Assembly (NCBI GenBank): GCA_016742255.1
Contig: JACVCB010000012.1
Coordinates: forward strand, 1 to 64,000
Length of the DNA stretch: 64,000 nt
Direction of reading: 5' to 3'
Source: Leptospira sp.
GTDB lineage: Bacteria > Spirochaetota > Leptospiria > Leptospirales > Leptospiraceae
The notes under the pieces were generated by a model. It made no database searches. It was not told the DNA's origin and worked only from the letters and a program-made list of their open reading frames with translations. Position numbers and translations under genes: made by a program. Of the stretch, positions 25,898 to 34,761 are shown one piece after another (within the stretch, counting starts at the first letter, position 1; the number at the start of each line of letters is the position of its first letter).

Positions 25898-27433
25898 CTA
25901 GAAGACCTTCCCTAGTTGGAAACCAATCCATTGGTGTTGTTGGGGTAATCCTTTTGCTGCTTGGAAATCAATCGTCTGGTAATTGTAATGTAGGCCAAAT
26001 AAAAAACCTGCATTCGAAACTGAAACAAATCCTGCTCTGATAAATCCAACTGCACGTTTTAGGTCTGCAATATAGGTTTTGTTATCTCTATATTCGATTT
26101 CTTCGCGTAACAACTGTAATAGAGTTTCTCTTTGTTTAGGGTCCAAAATGAATTGAGAAAGAACTTCATAGGAATAATAGCGAATAATGGGAGGGAGTTT
26201 TCCTCCTTCCGGCCTAAAGATTGAATATATGGCCAATGCTCTTGCATTTGTGGGAATTTGGTCCCACTGTGCTGCTAAATTCGATAATAAAAACAATCGA
26301 GTGGTACGCTCAATTTCCTCAGCGCCATTAAAGATATTATTAAAAATTAAATAATTTAATCCAATGTTATATGGGTTTGATGTACCATTTACCAAAAATT
26401 CATTAAACAAAATATACCGTTGTAAAGTATTCCTTCCGTTATCTTCAGATAACAATCTGTATTGTAACTCTTTTTCTCCCACATTAGGAGTTGGATTGTT
26501 TAAAAAACTATCCCAGTTACTAAACGACGAACTTCTGTTTTGTGATTTATATGCTTTATCCGAACCCATTTGCCCTTGGATCGTTGCATTGTACGCTTGT
26601 AAGGTGCCACCTGGATTTACATAAAAATACCAATAACCTTTTCCATCTTCATGTAGGATGGGAGATCCTGGTTGGAGTGCTGAACTGCCCGGCCCTGGTG
26701 TTTTATCCACATTACCAAATCGAAAAATCAGTCCAAAAGAAACATCTGTTTGGATATTTCCTAAATTTACATTGTATTGGGTTCCAAAAAATCGATGGTA
26801 AAATTTTCGGATATCAGTCTTTAACGCAACAGAATAAGAATCTGGTATTTGTGTGTCCCAACCTTGCGGAGTAGGGGAACCAATGAAGTTATGAAAATTG
26901 ATTTGTGCTGATTTCCCTCCTACAGATGGCCCTATCATACCTAACTCAAGTTCTGTGGTGATACTTGTATCTTCAGTAAAGGTTGTTAATGAATTTGTAA
27001 AATAACCTCTGCTGGAATATGGCCTATCTCCATAAGATACATCCGCCTTTGTGATGTTTGTGGGCGTGTAAAATTCCTGTCCTACTGCAAATCCTTGTAG
27101 GTATCTTGTTTTTTCGTTTGGTGTGATAAATAAATCATTCCAATAACTGAAAACTTTTCTAGTAGGATTCGATTCCCCTGCACTCATATGAAATTCTAAT
27201 CTTGATCCATTTGTGTAGTACCGATCTGAAAAACCTCCAAATGCATCATTTTCCATGATCAAACGAAGTTGGTATTGGTCAGGATTGTTTGGTTTAGTTC
27301 TTTCGACTTCAATTGGTGGTTCAACAACTGGTTTGATCAAAGATTGTTTTTTATTTTGTTTTGACTGTGCATATGACAAATCAACTAACAAAATATATAT
27401 GAAGATTGAGAGGAGAATCTTGATTGTTTTCAT
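25898..27433 (-). CDS. LpxR-family (DUF2219) outer membrane lipid A deacylase-like protein
   Basis: The 511-residue protein has a signal peptide ending near SYAQ and the LpxR signatures: MENDAFGGFSDRYYTNG near residue 60, then ELELGMIGPSVGGKSAQ and the NFHNFIGSPTPQGWDTQ block with the expected His. LpxR removes the 3'-acyloxyacyl group of lipid A in the outer membrane. This protein is longer than the usual ~320 residues; the extra part is a domain of about 150 residues near the C-terminus (around NGAEEIERTTRL to RDNKTYIADL). Enzymatic activity on leptospiral lipid A is not shown. The DUF3817 gene ends 3 nt upstream. Confidence 0.82.
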   Translation of the reverse strand: MKTIKILLSIFIYILLVDLSYAQSKQNKKQSLIKPVVEPPIEVERTKPNNPDQYQLRLIMENDAFGGFSDRYYTNGSRLEFHMSAGESNPTRKVFSYWNDLFITPNEKTRYLQGFAVGQEFYTPTNITKADVSYGDRPYSSRGYFTNSLTTFTEDTSITTELELGMIGPSVGGKSAQINFHNFIGSPTPQGWDTQIPDSYSVALKTDIRKFYHRFFGTQYNVNLGNIQTDVSFGLIFRFGNVDKTPGPGSSALQPGSPILHEDGKGYWYFYVNPGGTLQAYNATIQGQMGSDKAYKSQNRSSSFSNWDSFLNNPTPNVGEKELQYRLLSEDNGRNTLQRYILFNEFLVNGTSNPYNIGLNYLIFNNIFNGAEEIERTTRLFLLSNLAAQWDQIPTNARALAIYSIFRPEGGKLPPIIRYYSYEVLSQFILDPKQRETLLQLLREEIEYRDNKTYIADLKRAVGFIRAGFVSVSNAGFLFGLHYNYQTIDFQAAKGLPQQHQWIGFQLGKVF

Positions 27434-27436
27434 ATT

Positions 27437-27760
27437 TCAGTTTTGATGGTTTTGGTCATTATCTGGTTTTAAGTATAAATATTTTTCAGCCCAAAATGTT
27501 CCAAATGGAATCACAGATGCAAGTGCTGCGAGAAATGTTTTTTTCAGTTTCCAATTCAGTTCTACTTTCACTTGGAATAATTCAACTAGATACAAAAGAA
27601 ACAACAGACCATGTACAAGTCCCACCACTTTATTTGGTTCTGGGTTGTGGTAGATATACTTAAGAGGCATCGTTACAAATAGAATTGTTAAAAAGGAAAC
27701 TCCTTCCAAAAATGCCAAGATTCGGAACCTACCTAGTTTCGTTTTGATTAGAGTGATCAT
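27437..27760 (-). CDS. DUF3817 integral membrane protein
   Basis: The 107-residue protein has three hydrophobic helices and the DUF3817 pattern: RFRILAFLEGVSFLTILF near the start, NKVVGLVHGLLFLLYLV in the middle and PFGTFWAEKYL at the end. The function of this family is unknown. It stands 3 nt upstream of the LpxR-like gene and is probably cotranscribed with it. Confidence 0.85.
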   Translation of the reverse strand: MITLIKTKLGRFRILAFLEGVSFLTILFVTMPLKYIYHNPEPNKVVGLVHGLLFLLYLVELFQVKVELNWKLKKTFLAALASVIPFGTFWAEKYLYLKPDNDQNHQN

Positions 27761-27983
27761 AAAACTCCCTATTTTTTACTACCACCAACAAACTTGGTGA
27801 CCTGGAATTCGTCCGTACATTCTTTGTGACCAATGGTCGGAGTGGTTCTCTGAAAACCAACTCTTCTGCCATTTGTTCTTTTTTGAACGAAAAAACTTCC
27901 TCTCCTAGGATTTCATTTCGATCTGATTAGTCGACAATTGTTCGGGATTGACATTTTTCTTGGAACCACATAAAACGAGAAGG

Positions 27984-29993
27984 ATGAAAATTCGGAACTA
28001 CCTTTCCTTCTTTCTCTTCTTTTCCCTTCCTCTATTGGCAAATGAGTCAAGGTCGTTTTTTGCTGGGATGGCCAAAAAAGACATCACAGGACCTCCGGTT
28101 GGAGTTATGTTTTGGGGTTATGCCCGCGAAGACCAAACAGGAATGGGAATCCAAACCAGACAATATGCACGTGCATTGGTAATCGAAGATACAACGACAA
28201 AAAAACCATTTGCCTATGTCACAGCAGAAGTAGGAGGGATTCCATTTGAAATCCAAAGAGAGGTGGTTTCTAAATTACAAAAGGAAGTAGATCCAAATTT
28301 TCATTTGGGGAATGTTTTATTAAATGCATCTCATACCCATAGTGGACCTGCAGGTCATTTTCATTATTCAGAAATTTCTTTTTATTCCACTCAGTTTTAT
28401 AGTGACTCCTATACTGTGTTACGCGATGGAATTTTCGAAGCCATCAAGGAAGCGTATCAAAAAAGAAAACCAGCAGAATTAAAAATTGGTAAAACATATG
28501 TGAAAGATGCAGGTGTGAACCGAAGTTTGTCTGCTTATATGGCAAACCCAGAATCGGAAAGGAACTTATACCCAGACAATATAGATAAAGAGATGGTACA
28601 ACTCAATGTTTTTGTAGAAGGTAAACCAATTGGATTTGTGAATTGGTATGGAGTACATCCGACTAACATAACATTTGATAATCGATTGATTTCTTCAGAC
28701 AATAAAGGAATCGCATCTTTACTTGCAGAAAAAGAAGCAATTAAAAATGGAAATTCATCCTTTGTTGCCATTTTTGCACAAGCCAACGAAGGAGATGTAT
28801 CTCCAAATTTAAATTTGGACAATACAGGACCAGGGAAGGATATTTACGATAGTAGTTTTATCATTGGGAAACGACAGTTTTTGGCAAGCCAAGAGATTTT
28901 AAAAGCAAATGGCAAAATCTTAAAAGGTGGACTTCAATTTTCTCATACGTTCATCGATATGAGCAAACACCCTGTTAGAAGTGAATTCTCCGGGACAGGG
29001 AAAACTGAATTTACTTGTCCTTCTGCATACGGATATGCTTTTGCTGCTGGATCAACAGAAGAAGGTGGAGGTCACTGGTTATTCCATGAAGGTATGACGG
29101 AAAAAAATCGAAAATTTTATATCGATTGGATCGCCAAATTTATGTTACAGTCACCTTCCGAAGAATTAAGAGAGTGTCAAAAACCAAAAGCAGTTTTATT
29201 CCCTATGGGTGAAACAAAACCACTTCCAAGCCTACCTCAAATATTGCCATACGGGATTGTGTTAGTTGGTGATTTTTCGATACTAGTATTGCCCCATGAA
29301 GTCACAACAATGTCTAGCCGTAGATTAAAAAAGGAAGTAAAAGTTGTTATGAAGGATAAAATTTCTGAAATTGTTTTATCTGGTTTAACAAATGATTTTT
29401 CTGGCTACATAACAACTCCAGAAGAATATTCTACACAAAATTATGAAGGTGGACACACCTTACATGGATCACAAAGTTTAAATGCACTGCGCCAAGAATT
29501 TTCTAAAATGGCAACAGATCTTGTAAAAGGAATTGAATTTTCGAAATCATCAGTTTCAAATCCTATGCCTCTCGATTTATCCGATCGAATCCATCCCTTA
29601 AAACTTCCAGATTCAGAAATTGTTTCCGAAATACCAAAACAGGTGTTAAAACCAAACGCTGGTGATTACAAAAAAGGAGACAAAGTGGTTTGCCAGGTGA
29701 ATGCGGTTAGTCCCAATATTGGTTATCCGAAGGTCACTTCTTACTTATGGCTTGAAAAAAAAGTAGGAACAGATTGGAATCGTATGAAATCCGATGCTGA
29801 TTTTGATACAAAATTTGTGTTCCACAAACCTGGATTTTTTGACAAAGGCATAGGAAAACTAGATCTTATCTGGGAATCCAGTGATACGGATGCGGAAGGA
29901 GAGTACCGATTGGTACATGAAGGAATTTACTTATCAAGTGATTTGAAAAAAAATCCTTACCGAGTGGAGTGCCCTTCCTTCCAATTACAGTAA
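27984..29993 (+). CDS. Secreted neutral ceramidase
   Basis: The protein is a neutral/alkaline non-lysosomal ceramidase that cleaves the amide bond of ceramide to sphingosine and fatty acid. After a signal peptide (residues 1-19, ending LLANES) come the family motifs GMAKKDITGPP, the zinc site ASHTHSGPAGHFHYS and the nucleophile region QANEGDVSPN. A C-terminal domain follows (from about residue 545). I use the ATG at 27984, because GAGAAGG lies directly before it and the signal peptide begins there; a TTG 12 codons upstream would spoil the n-region. About 669 residues is normal for the family. Confidence 0.9.
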   Translation: MKIRNYLSFFLFFSLPLLANESRSFFAGMAKKDITGPPVGVMFWGYAREDQTGMGIQTRQYARALVIEDTTTKKPFAYVTAEVGGIPFEIQREVVSKLQKEVDPNFHLGNVLLNASHTHSGPAGHFHYSEISFYSTQFYSDSYTVLRDGIFEAIKEAYQKRKPAELKIGKTYVKDAGVNRSLSAYMANPESERNLYPDNIDKEMVQLNVFVEGKPIGFVNWYGVHPTNITFDNRLISSDNKGIASLLAEKEAIKNGNSSFVAIFAQANEGDVSPNLNLDNTGPGKDIYDSSFIIGKRQFLASQEILKANGKILKGGLQFSHTFIDMSKHPVRSEFSGTGKTEFTCPSAYGYAFAAGSTEEGGGHWLFHEGMTEKNRKFYIDWIAKFMLQSPSEELRECQKPKAVLFPMGETKPLPSLPQILPYGIVLVGDFSILVLPHEVTTMSSRRLKKEVKVVMKDKISEIVLSGLTNDFSGYITTPEEYSTQNYEGGHTLHGSQSLNALRQEFSKMATDLVKGIEFSKSSVSNPMPLDLSDRIHPLKLPDSEIVSEIPKQVLKPNAGDYKKGDKVVCQVNAVSPNIGYPKVTSYLWLEKKVGTDWNRMKSDADFDTKFVFHKPGFFDKGIGKLDLIWESSDTDAEGEYRLVHEGIYLSSDLKKNPYRVECPSFQLQ

Positions 29994-30162
29994 TCACATA
30001 TCAAAAGGATGTGTCTGTTCTTTATTCAAAGAAGAGACCATCCGATTCCTAATACTTCTATCTCAGACTTTACAATCTTTTCACTCTTAGAAAAACAAGT
30101 TGTGAAAAATACCTAACGTATAAAATTTTCTCAGATTTATTTTTTCGGATTAAGGGGAATCT

Positions 30163-30960
30163 ATGAACGAATTTTACCGAGATGAATGGGTTTGGATCAC
30201 AGGTGCCTCTTCTGGGATCGGGAAAGAATTGGTGAAACAAGCTTCTGCACAAAATGCAAAACTTTTACTTGCATCCCGAAAAACAAAAGATTTGGAACAA
30301 ATTGCCAAAGAACTTGGACTCGAAAAAGGGAGATACGCGATTGAAAAATTGGATCTCGAAAACTATAAACAAGTCTCTATTTTTACCAAACGATGCCTTA
30401 AAAAATATGGAGTTCCGAAGGTGGTCATCCATAACGGTGGGATTAGCCAAAGGTCTTATACAAGGGAAACCAATTTAACGACGATCGAAAAAATTATGAA
30501 TACCAACTTTTATGGCGCTGTTGAGTTAACGCGCGCTATACTTCCAGAAATTAAGAAACCAATCCATTTTGCTGTAATTTCAAGTGTTGCAGGAAAAATG
30601 GGAAGTCCATTACGTTCTGCCTATTCTGCATCTAAATTTGCACTTGTGGGATTTTTCCATTCGTTACGAGCGGAGGAAGAAAAAACTGGTTTATTTGTAA
30701 CAATGGTTTATCCAGGTTTTATTCAAACCAATATCTCGAAAAATGCATTACAAGGTGATGGATCTTCGACAGGAAAAATGGATTCTGTAATTGCATCTGG
30801 TTTGCCTGTTCAATTATGTGCACATAGAATCCTTCACGCGGTCGCCAATAAACAACGTGAAGTTGTGATCGCAGGGATCAAAGAAAAGTTTGGTTTGTTT
30901 TTACAAACGATTCTTCCTTCTTTGTTTTTTAAAATGATCCAAAACGTAAAAGTAAGATAG
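30163..30960 (+). CDS. Short-chain dehydrogenase/reductase
   Basis: The 265-residue NAD(P)-dependent enzyme has the TGASSGIGKEL nucleotide loop at residue 14, an NGGIS motif, and the catalytic triad Ser (ISSVAG) with YSASKFAL. It resembles DHRS7-like SDRs with a C-terminal amphipathic tail. The ribosome site AAGGGGA lies 6 nt before the ATG. The substrate is unknown. A small secreted-protein gene follows 12 nt downstream, probably in the same operon. Confidence 0.9.
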   Translation: MNEFYRDEWVWITGASSGIGKELVKQASAQNAKLLLASRKTKDLEQIAKELGLEKGRYAIEKLDLENYKQVSIFTKRCLKKYGVPKVVIHNGGISQRSYTRETNLTTIEKIMNTNFYGAVELTRAILPEIKKPIHFAVISSVAGKMGSPLRSAYSASKFALVGFFHSLRAEEEKTGLFVTMVYPGFIQTNISKNALQGDGSSTGKMDSVIASGLPVQLCAHRILHAVANKQREVVIAGIKEKFGLFLQTILPSLFFKMIQNVKVR

Positions 30961-30972
30961 GAGATTAGAGTT

Positions 30973-31395
30973 TTGAAGCAGAGAGTTTTTTACCTATTCA
31001 TGGTTGTTTTCCTAAGTGTGAATCTGTTTTCACAGAATGTTATTTTGGATTACAAAACCAAGTCAAAAAGTAATGAAATTGAAAGGACCTATTTGCTTGA
31101 TTTGTTACGAGCGAGAATGTCCAACAAATTCAAACAGGAATTTATCTTTGTAGTCGAACACTTTAAAGTTTCTGGAGAGTATGCTTGGTTTCGTGGGACG
31201 GCAAAACGAAAAGATGGAAGAGAAATCGAACTAACCGAAGACATAGCATATGATTGTTGTCATGTAGAAGCTTTATACAAAAAAAACAATGGGAAATGGC
31301 AAATATCAGAATCAGCAGCATTTAGTACAGATGTTTGGTGGGACGGAATCCAACAACGATATCCAAAAGCACCAAAAGAAATTTTCCAAGAATAG
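30973..31395 (+). CDS. Small secreted protein of unknown function
   Basis: The 140-residue protein begins at TTG (30973-30975) with GGAG about 10 nt upstream. It has a signal peptide (about residues 1-20, ending LFSQ). The mature part has FVVEHFKVSGEYAWFRG and AYDCCHVEALYKKNNGKW, a pattern I recognise from short exported domains that often accompany other modules; I cannot name a Pfam family. It may be an operon partner of the SDR gene. Confidence 0.65.
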   Translation: MKQRVFYLFMVVFLSVNLFSQNVILDYKTKSKSNEIERTYLLDLLRARMSNKFKQEFIFVVEHFKVSGEYAWFRGTAKRKDGREIELTEDIAYDCCHVEALYKKNNGKWQISESAAFSTDVWWDGIQQRYPKAPKEIFQE

Positions 31396-31455
31396 AGAAT
31401 TGTCATTAAAGTTGCACTTCAGAATGTAATTTTACTTTTTTTGGCATCAAAACTT

Positions 31456-31491
31456 TGAAAGGAAAAAATGGATAGAAATTTGTTCCTTTCA
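31456..31491 (+). promoter_or_regulatory. Leader hairpin before the EIIA-ATPase gene
   Basis: TGAAAGGAA (31456-31464) and TTCCTTTCA (31483-31491) can form a perfect 9-bp stem. The left arm contains the GAAAGGA ribosome site of the 11-codon leader ORF at 31468, so the hairpin could hide it. The loop contains the leader start codon. Confidence 0.45.
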
Positions 31492-31503
31492 AGTCCCAAT
31501 TGA
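31468..31503 (+). CDS. Putative 11-residue leader peptide before the EIIA-ATPase
   Basis: An ATG with AAAGGA 5 nt upstream opens a frame coding MDRNLFLSSPN and a TGA, which ends 3 nt before the ATPase ATG at 31507. The ATPase has no ribosome site of its own just upstream (CCCAATTGATCC), so its translation may depend on ribosomes finishing this leader. It is too short for homology; the evidence is position and ribosome-site quality only. Confidence 0.35.
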   Translation: MDRNLFLSSPN

Positions 31504-31506
31504 TCC

Positions 31507-34500
31507 ATGTTACTGGAATACTTAAATGTTGATTCCATTCAAATTTTGAATGATTCAAAAACTTGGGATGATGTTCACACCGCACTATTAAGTAAAATTA
31601 GAGAATTGGAAATCCAAGAAGAAATACAATTCCATTTTCATTCGATTCCGAACCAAACATTTGAATCCATCGGACAAAGTATTCTCATCCCACATTTTCG
31701 TTCTAAAAAAATCAAAACTCCCGAATTGTTTTTGTTTGTAATCCCCAAAGGAATCTCAGTTGGGGAACAGAAAATCAGATTGGTATTATTCCAAATGATA
31801 CCAGAAAACTTACCTTCGCTTCATCTGAGATTGTTACATGGACTTTCCTCTTTATTACCTCAAATTTTTGACGAACTAATGGTCTGCAAAAAAGAAGCAG
31901 AGGTTTTGGATGTAGTGCAACGCGGCGAAGTGAATATGAAACCAAGTTATAAAAACTTGAACCAAGCACAAATTGCATTTGAATTACAAACCGACATAGA
32001 ATTGGGCTTAAGTGAAAAAGAAGCAAAGGTTCGATTACTAACCTTTGGTAAAAATGTAATCGAAAAAGAAAAGTCTGTTCCAATGATTTGGAAATTTATC
32101 AAAAGTTTTTTTAATCTTTTTGCTGTTTTATTATGGGTAGCAACTGGGCTTTGTTTTGTTCCAGGGGTCGACATGCCAGAGTTAGGTGTCGCCATTTTTA
32201 TTGTTGTACTCATCAATGGAATTTTTTCATTTTTTCAGGAATCAAAATCTGATCATGCAGTCGAAGCCTTACGTAAGTTACTAGCAAATGAATGTCCAGT
32301 GATTCGTGATGGGAAGATAGTAACGATACCTGCCGATGAAATTGTACCTGGTGACCTGATTGTTTTGGCAGAAGGTGATATTGTACCTGCTGATTGCCGG
32401 ATCATTGAATCAGAAGATGTAGAAGTAGACAATTCATCTTTAACTGGAGAATCTACATCTGCAAGGCGGTATAAATCGGAAAGTGAAATCGTATTAGAAG
32501 GAAAGTTTTTGTGGTTAGAGATGCCAAATATACTTTTTGCAGGAAGTTCACTCATCAAAGGCAAAACAAAAGCTGTCGTATTTGGAACTGGGCAAACTAC
32601 TGAAATTGGTCAAATTGCGGGACTCACTTCTAAAATTAAAAGAGTCGAAAGCCCTCTTCAAATCCAATTAAGACAAACGGTTATATCGATTTCATTATTT
32701 GCATTTAGCATTGGAGTGATCTTTTTAATCCTTGGGTATTGGGTTGCTGGACTTAGTTTCGTCCAAGCATTTTTATTTTTCATTGGAATCTTCGTTGCAA
32801 ACGTTCCTGAAGGATTACTTCCTACTGTGACTTTGTCTCTAGCTTTGGGTGTCTCACGAATGGCAAAACGAAATGCGATTCTAAAAGATTTGTCGAGTGT
32901 GGAAACACTAGGTTGTACAACAGTGATTTGTTCTGACAAAACTGGGACACTGACTCAGAATCAAATGCGTGTTGTTGAAGTTTATTTTGATTCGAAGAAT
33001 GTTTCTCCAGATGACTTAACAAAACTAGAAGGAAGTCAATTATTAATCGAATGTGGTTATTATTGTAATAATGCTTCCCTAGAACCAAATCCTTTAGGAG
33101 ACCCCACTGAGTTAGCTTTGTTGTATTTAGCATCAGGACGGATTGTAAATACATCTGGAAAAAGAATTTTAACCAATGGATTTGATTCTGTTCGGAAACG
33201 TATGAGTGTGATCCTAACAAAAGAAAATTTTACAACGGCATTTGCAAAAGGTGGACCAGGTGAAATTCTTTCAATTTGTTCTCATGTGTATGAAAATGGA
33301 AGTGTTGTGCCTTTGGATGACGAGAAGAGAAAAAAATTACAAACTGCTTCCGATGCATCAGCAAGACTAGGAAATAGAATCTTAGCTTTCTCATATAAAC
33401 TATACACAAATAAAATTGATTCCTTGGATTCATTAACTGAAACGGATGTTGAATCCAATATGGTGTATTTAGGACATTGTTGTTTAGCGGATCCAATTAG
33501 GCCTAAGGTTCCAGAAGCCATAAAAAAATGCCATACAGCTGGGATTCGAATTCTTATGATCACGGGAGATCATCCGTTAACTGCGGAATCAGTAGGTCAT
33601 TCCATTGGAATTGGGGGAGATAAACCTGTTGTGATCACTGGGGTCCAGTTGGATCAAATGTCTGATACAAGTTTGAGAGAATGGGTGAGAAAAGGAGAAC
33701 CAATTTTTGCACGTGTTTCTCCGTCTCAAAAACTAAGAATTGTCACCATATTGCAAGAATTAGGTGAAATTGTCGCTGTCACTGGAGATGGAGTCAACGA
33801 TGGTCCCGCTTTGAAAAAAGCAGATATTGGGATCGCAATGGGGAAAAGAGGAACAGAAGTTGCGAAGGAAGCAGCAAGGATGATCATTGTGGATGATGAT
33901 TTTGCAACCATCGTATCCGCAATTGAAGAAGGCAGAGGCGTATTCGATAATATACGAAAATTCTCTGCGTATGTTTTAAATTCTAACCCACAAGAACTGA
34001 TTCCATTTTTACTTTGGGCCATGTTCCCTGGTTTTCCATTGTTAATGACAGTAATGGGAGTCCTTGCTGTGGATGTGGGGACTGACCTAATCCCTGCTAT
34101 GGGACTAGGTTCAGAACCACCAGAAAAAGGTATCATGAACCGAGCACCTAGAAATCGAAATGAAAAATTGATCTCTTTAGGATTTATACTTAGATCGTAT
34201 CTGAAAGAAGGGATGATCTTGTTCGGTGCTTGTATTAGTACTTATTTTTACTTTGTGTATACGGAGTGTGGTGGTGTGATACCATCTTCTCCCGATGGAC
34301 TGAATATGACTAAAGCAAGTCCTGAATATTTGCAATCTTTAACAGCATTCTTCTTTCCCACAATTACAGTGCAAATTGCCAATGTTTTAAGTAAAAGGTC
34401 GAGAACTGAGTCTGTGTTTCAAATGAATTTATTTTCAAATCAAATCATATGGTTTGGAATTGGATTTTCATTCCTGTTATGTTATTTATTTTTTTATACT

Positions 34501-34635
34501 TCCTTAAGTTCTATCTATTATTTTGCACCTCTACCGTTTCATGTTTACTTATTTTCCTTTCACGGAACAGTGGTTTTGTTACTGTATTCAGAAATTGTAA
34601 AATACTTTAGAAGAAAAAAACTAATGTATACTTAG
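31507..34635 (+). CDS. Na+/K+-type (P2C) P-type ATPase with N-terminal PTS EIIA-like domain
   Basis: Residues about 145-1042 form a P2-type cation pump: TGES at 313, PEGLLPT near 434, DKTGT with phospho-Asp 477, and [10 protein letters not shown] later, with ten hydrophobic segments. The stretch before DKTGT ([18 protein letters not shown]) resembles Na+/K+- and H+/K+-ATPases. The first ~140 residues look like a PTS EIIA-2/PtsN (EIIA-Ntr) domain: [11 protein letters not shown] with His 63 at the phosphorylation position, then a strand/helix pattern with [12 protein letters not shown] and a final EAEVLDVV helix. EIIA-Ntr is known to control potassium uptake in other bacteria, so this domain may tie pump activity to PTS phosphorylation. 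I know of no described pump with this fusion. Confidence 0.85.
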   Translation: MLLEYLNVDSIQILNDSKTWDDVHTALLSKIRELEIQEEIQFHFHSIPNQTFESIGQSILIPHFRSKKIKTPELFLFVIPKGISVGEQKIRLVLFQMIPENLPSLHLRLLHGLSSLLPQIFDELMVCKKEAEVLDVVQRGEVNMKPSYKNLNQAQIAFELQTDIELGLSEKEAKVRLLTFGKNVIEKEKSVPMIWKFIKSFFNLFAVLLWVATGLCFVPGVDMPELGVAIFIVVLINGIFSFFQESKSDHAVEALRKLLANECPVIRDGKIVTIPADEIVPGDLIVLAEGDIVPADCRIIESEDVEVDNSSLTGESTSARRYKSESEIVLEGKFLWLEMPNILFAGSSLIKGKTKAVVFGTGQTTEIGQIAGLTSKIKRVESPLQIQLRQTVISISLFAFSIGVIFLILGYWVAGLSFVQAFLFFIGIFVANVPEGLLPTVTLSLALGVSRMAKRNAILKDLSSVETLGCTTVICSDKTGTLTQNQMRVVEVYFDSKNVSPDDLTKLEGSQLLIECGYYCNNASLEPNPLGDPTELALLYLASGRIVNTSGKRILTNGFDSVRKRMSVILTKENFTTAFAKGGPGEILSICSHVYENGSVVPLDDEKRKKLQTASDASARLGNRILAFSYKLYTNKIDSLDSLTETDVESNMVYLGHCCLADPIRPKVPEAIKKCHTAGIRILMITGDHPLTAESVGHSIGIGGDKPVVITGVQLDQMSDTSLREWVRKGEPIFARVSPSQKLRIVTILQELGEIVAVTGDGVNDGPALKKADIGIAMGKRGTEVAKEAARMIIVDDDFATIVSAIEEGRGVFDNIRKFSAYVLNSNPQELIPFLLWAMFPGFPLLMTVMGVLAVDVGTDLIPAMGLGSEPPEKGIMNRAPRNRNEKLISLGFILRSYLKEGMILFGACISTYFYFVYTECGGVIPSSPDGLNMTKASPEYLQSLTAFFFPTITVQIANVLSKRSRTESVFQMNLFSNQIIWFGIGFSFLLCYLFFYTSLSSIYYFAPLPFHVYLFSFHGTVVLLLYSEIVKYFRRKKLMYT

Positions 34636-34761
34636 AATCATTCTTAAGCATTACGCTAGTTAATGTACGAGTCTTTCGCTTTCAATGATAAAATGCTGAT
34701 CCAAGTAACTTTCATAGACTCATAACCGATTCAGTGGATCGAGTTGGAGAAAGGATCCATT

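Noticed and set aside
27948..27976. TTGACA-N17-TAAAAC promoter before the ceramidase gene
   Set aside because: The transcript would begin at about the start codon and cut off the GAGAAGG ribosome site, so it is probably chance.
31440..31460. TTGGCATC pattern before the EIIA-ATPase as a sigma-54 promoter
   Set aside because: No GC is found 10 nt after GG.
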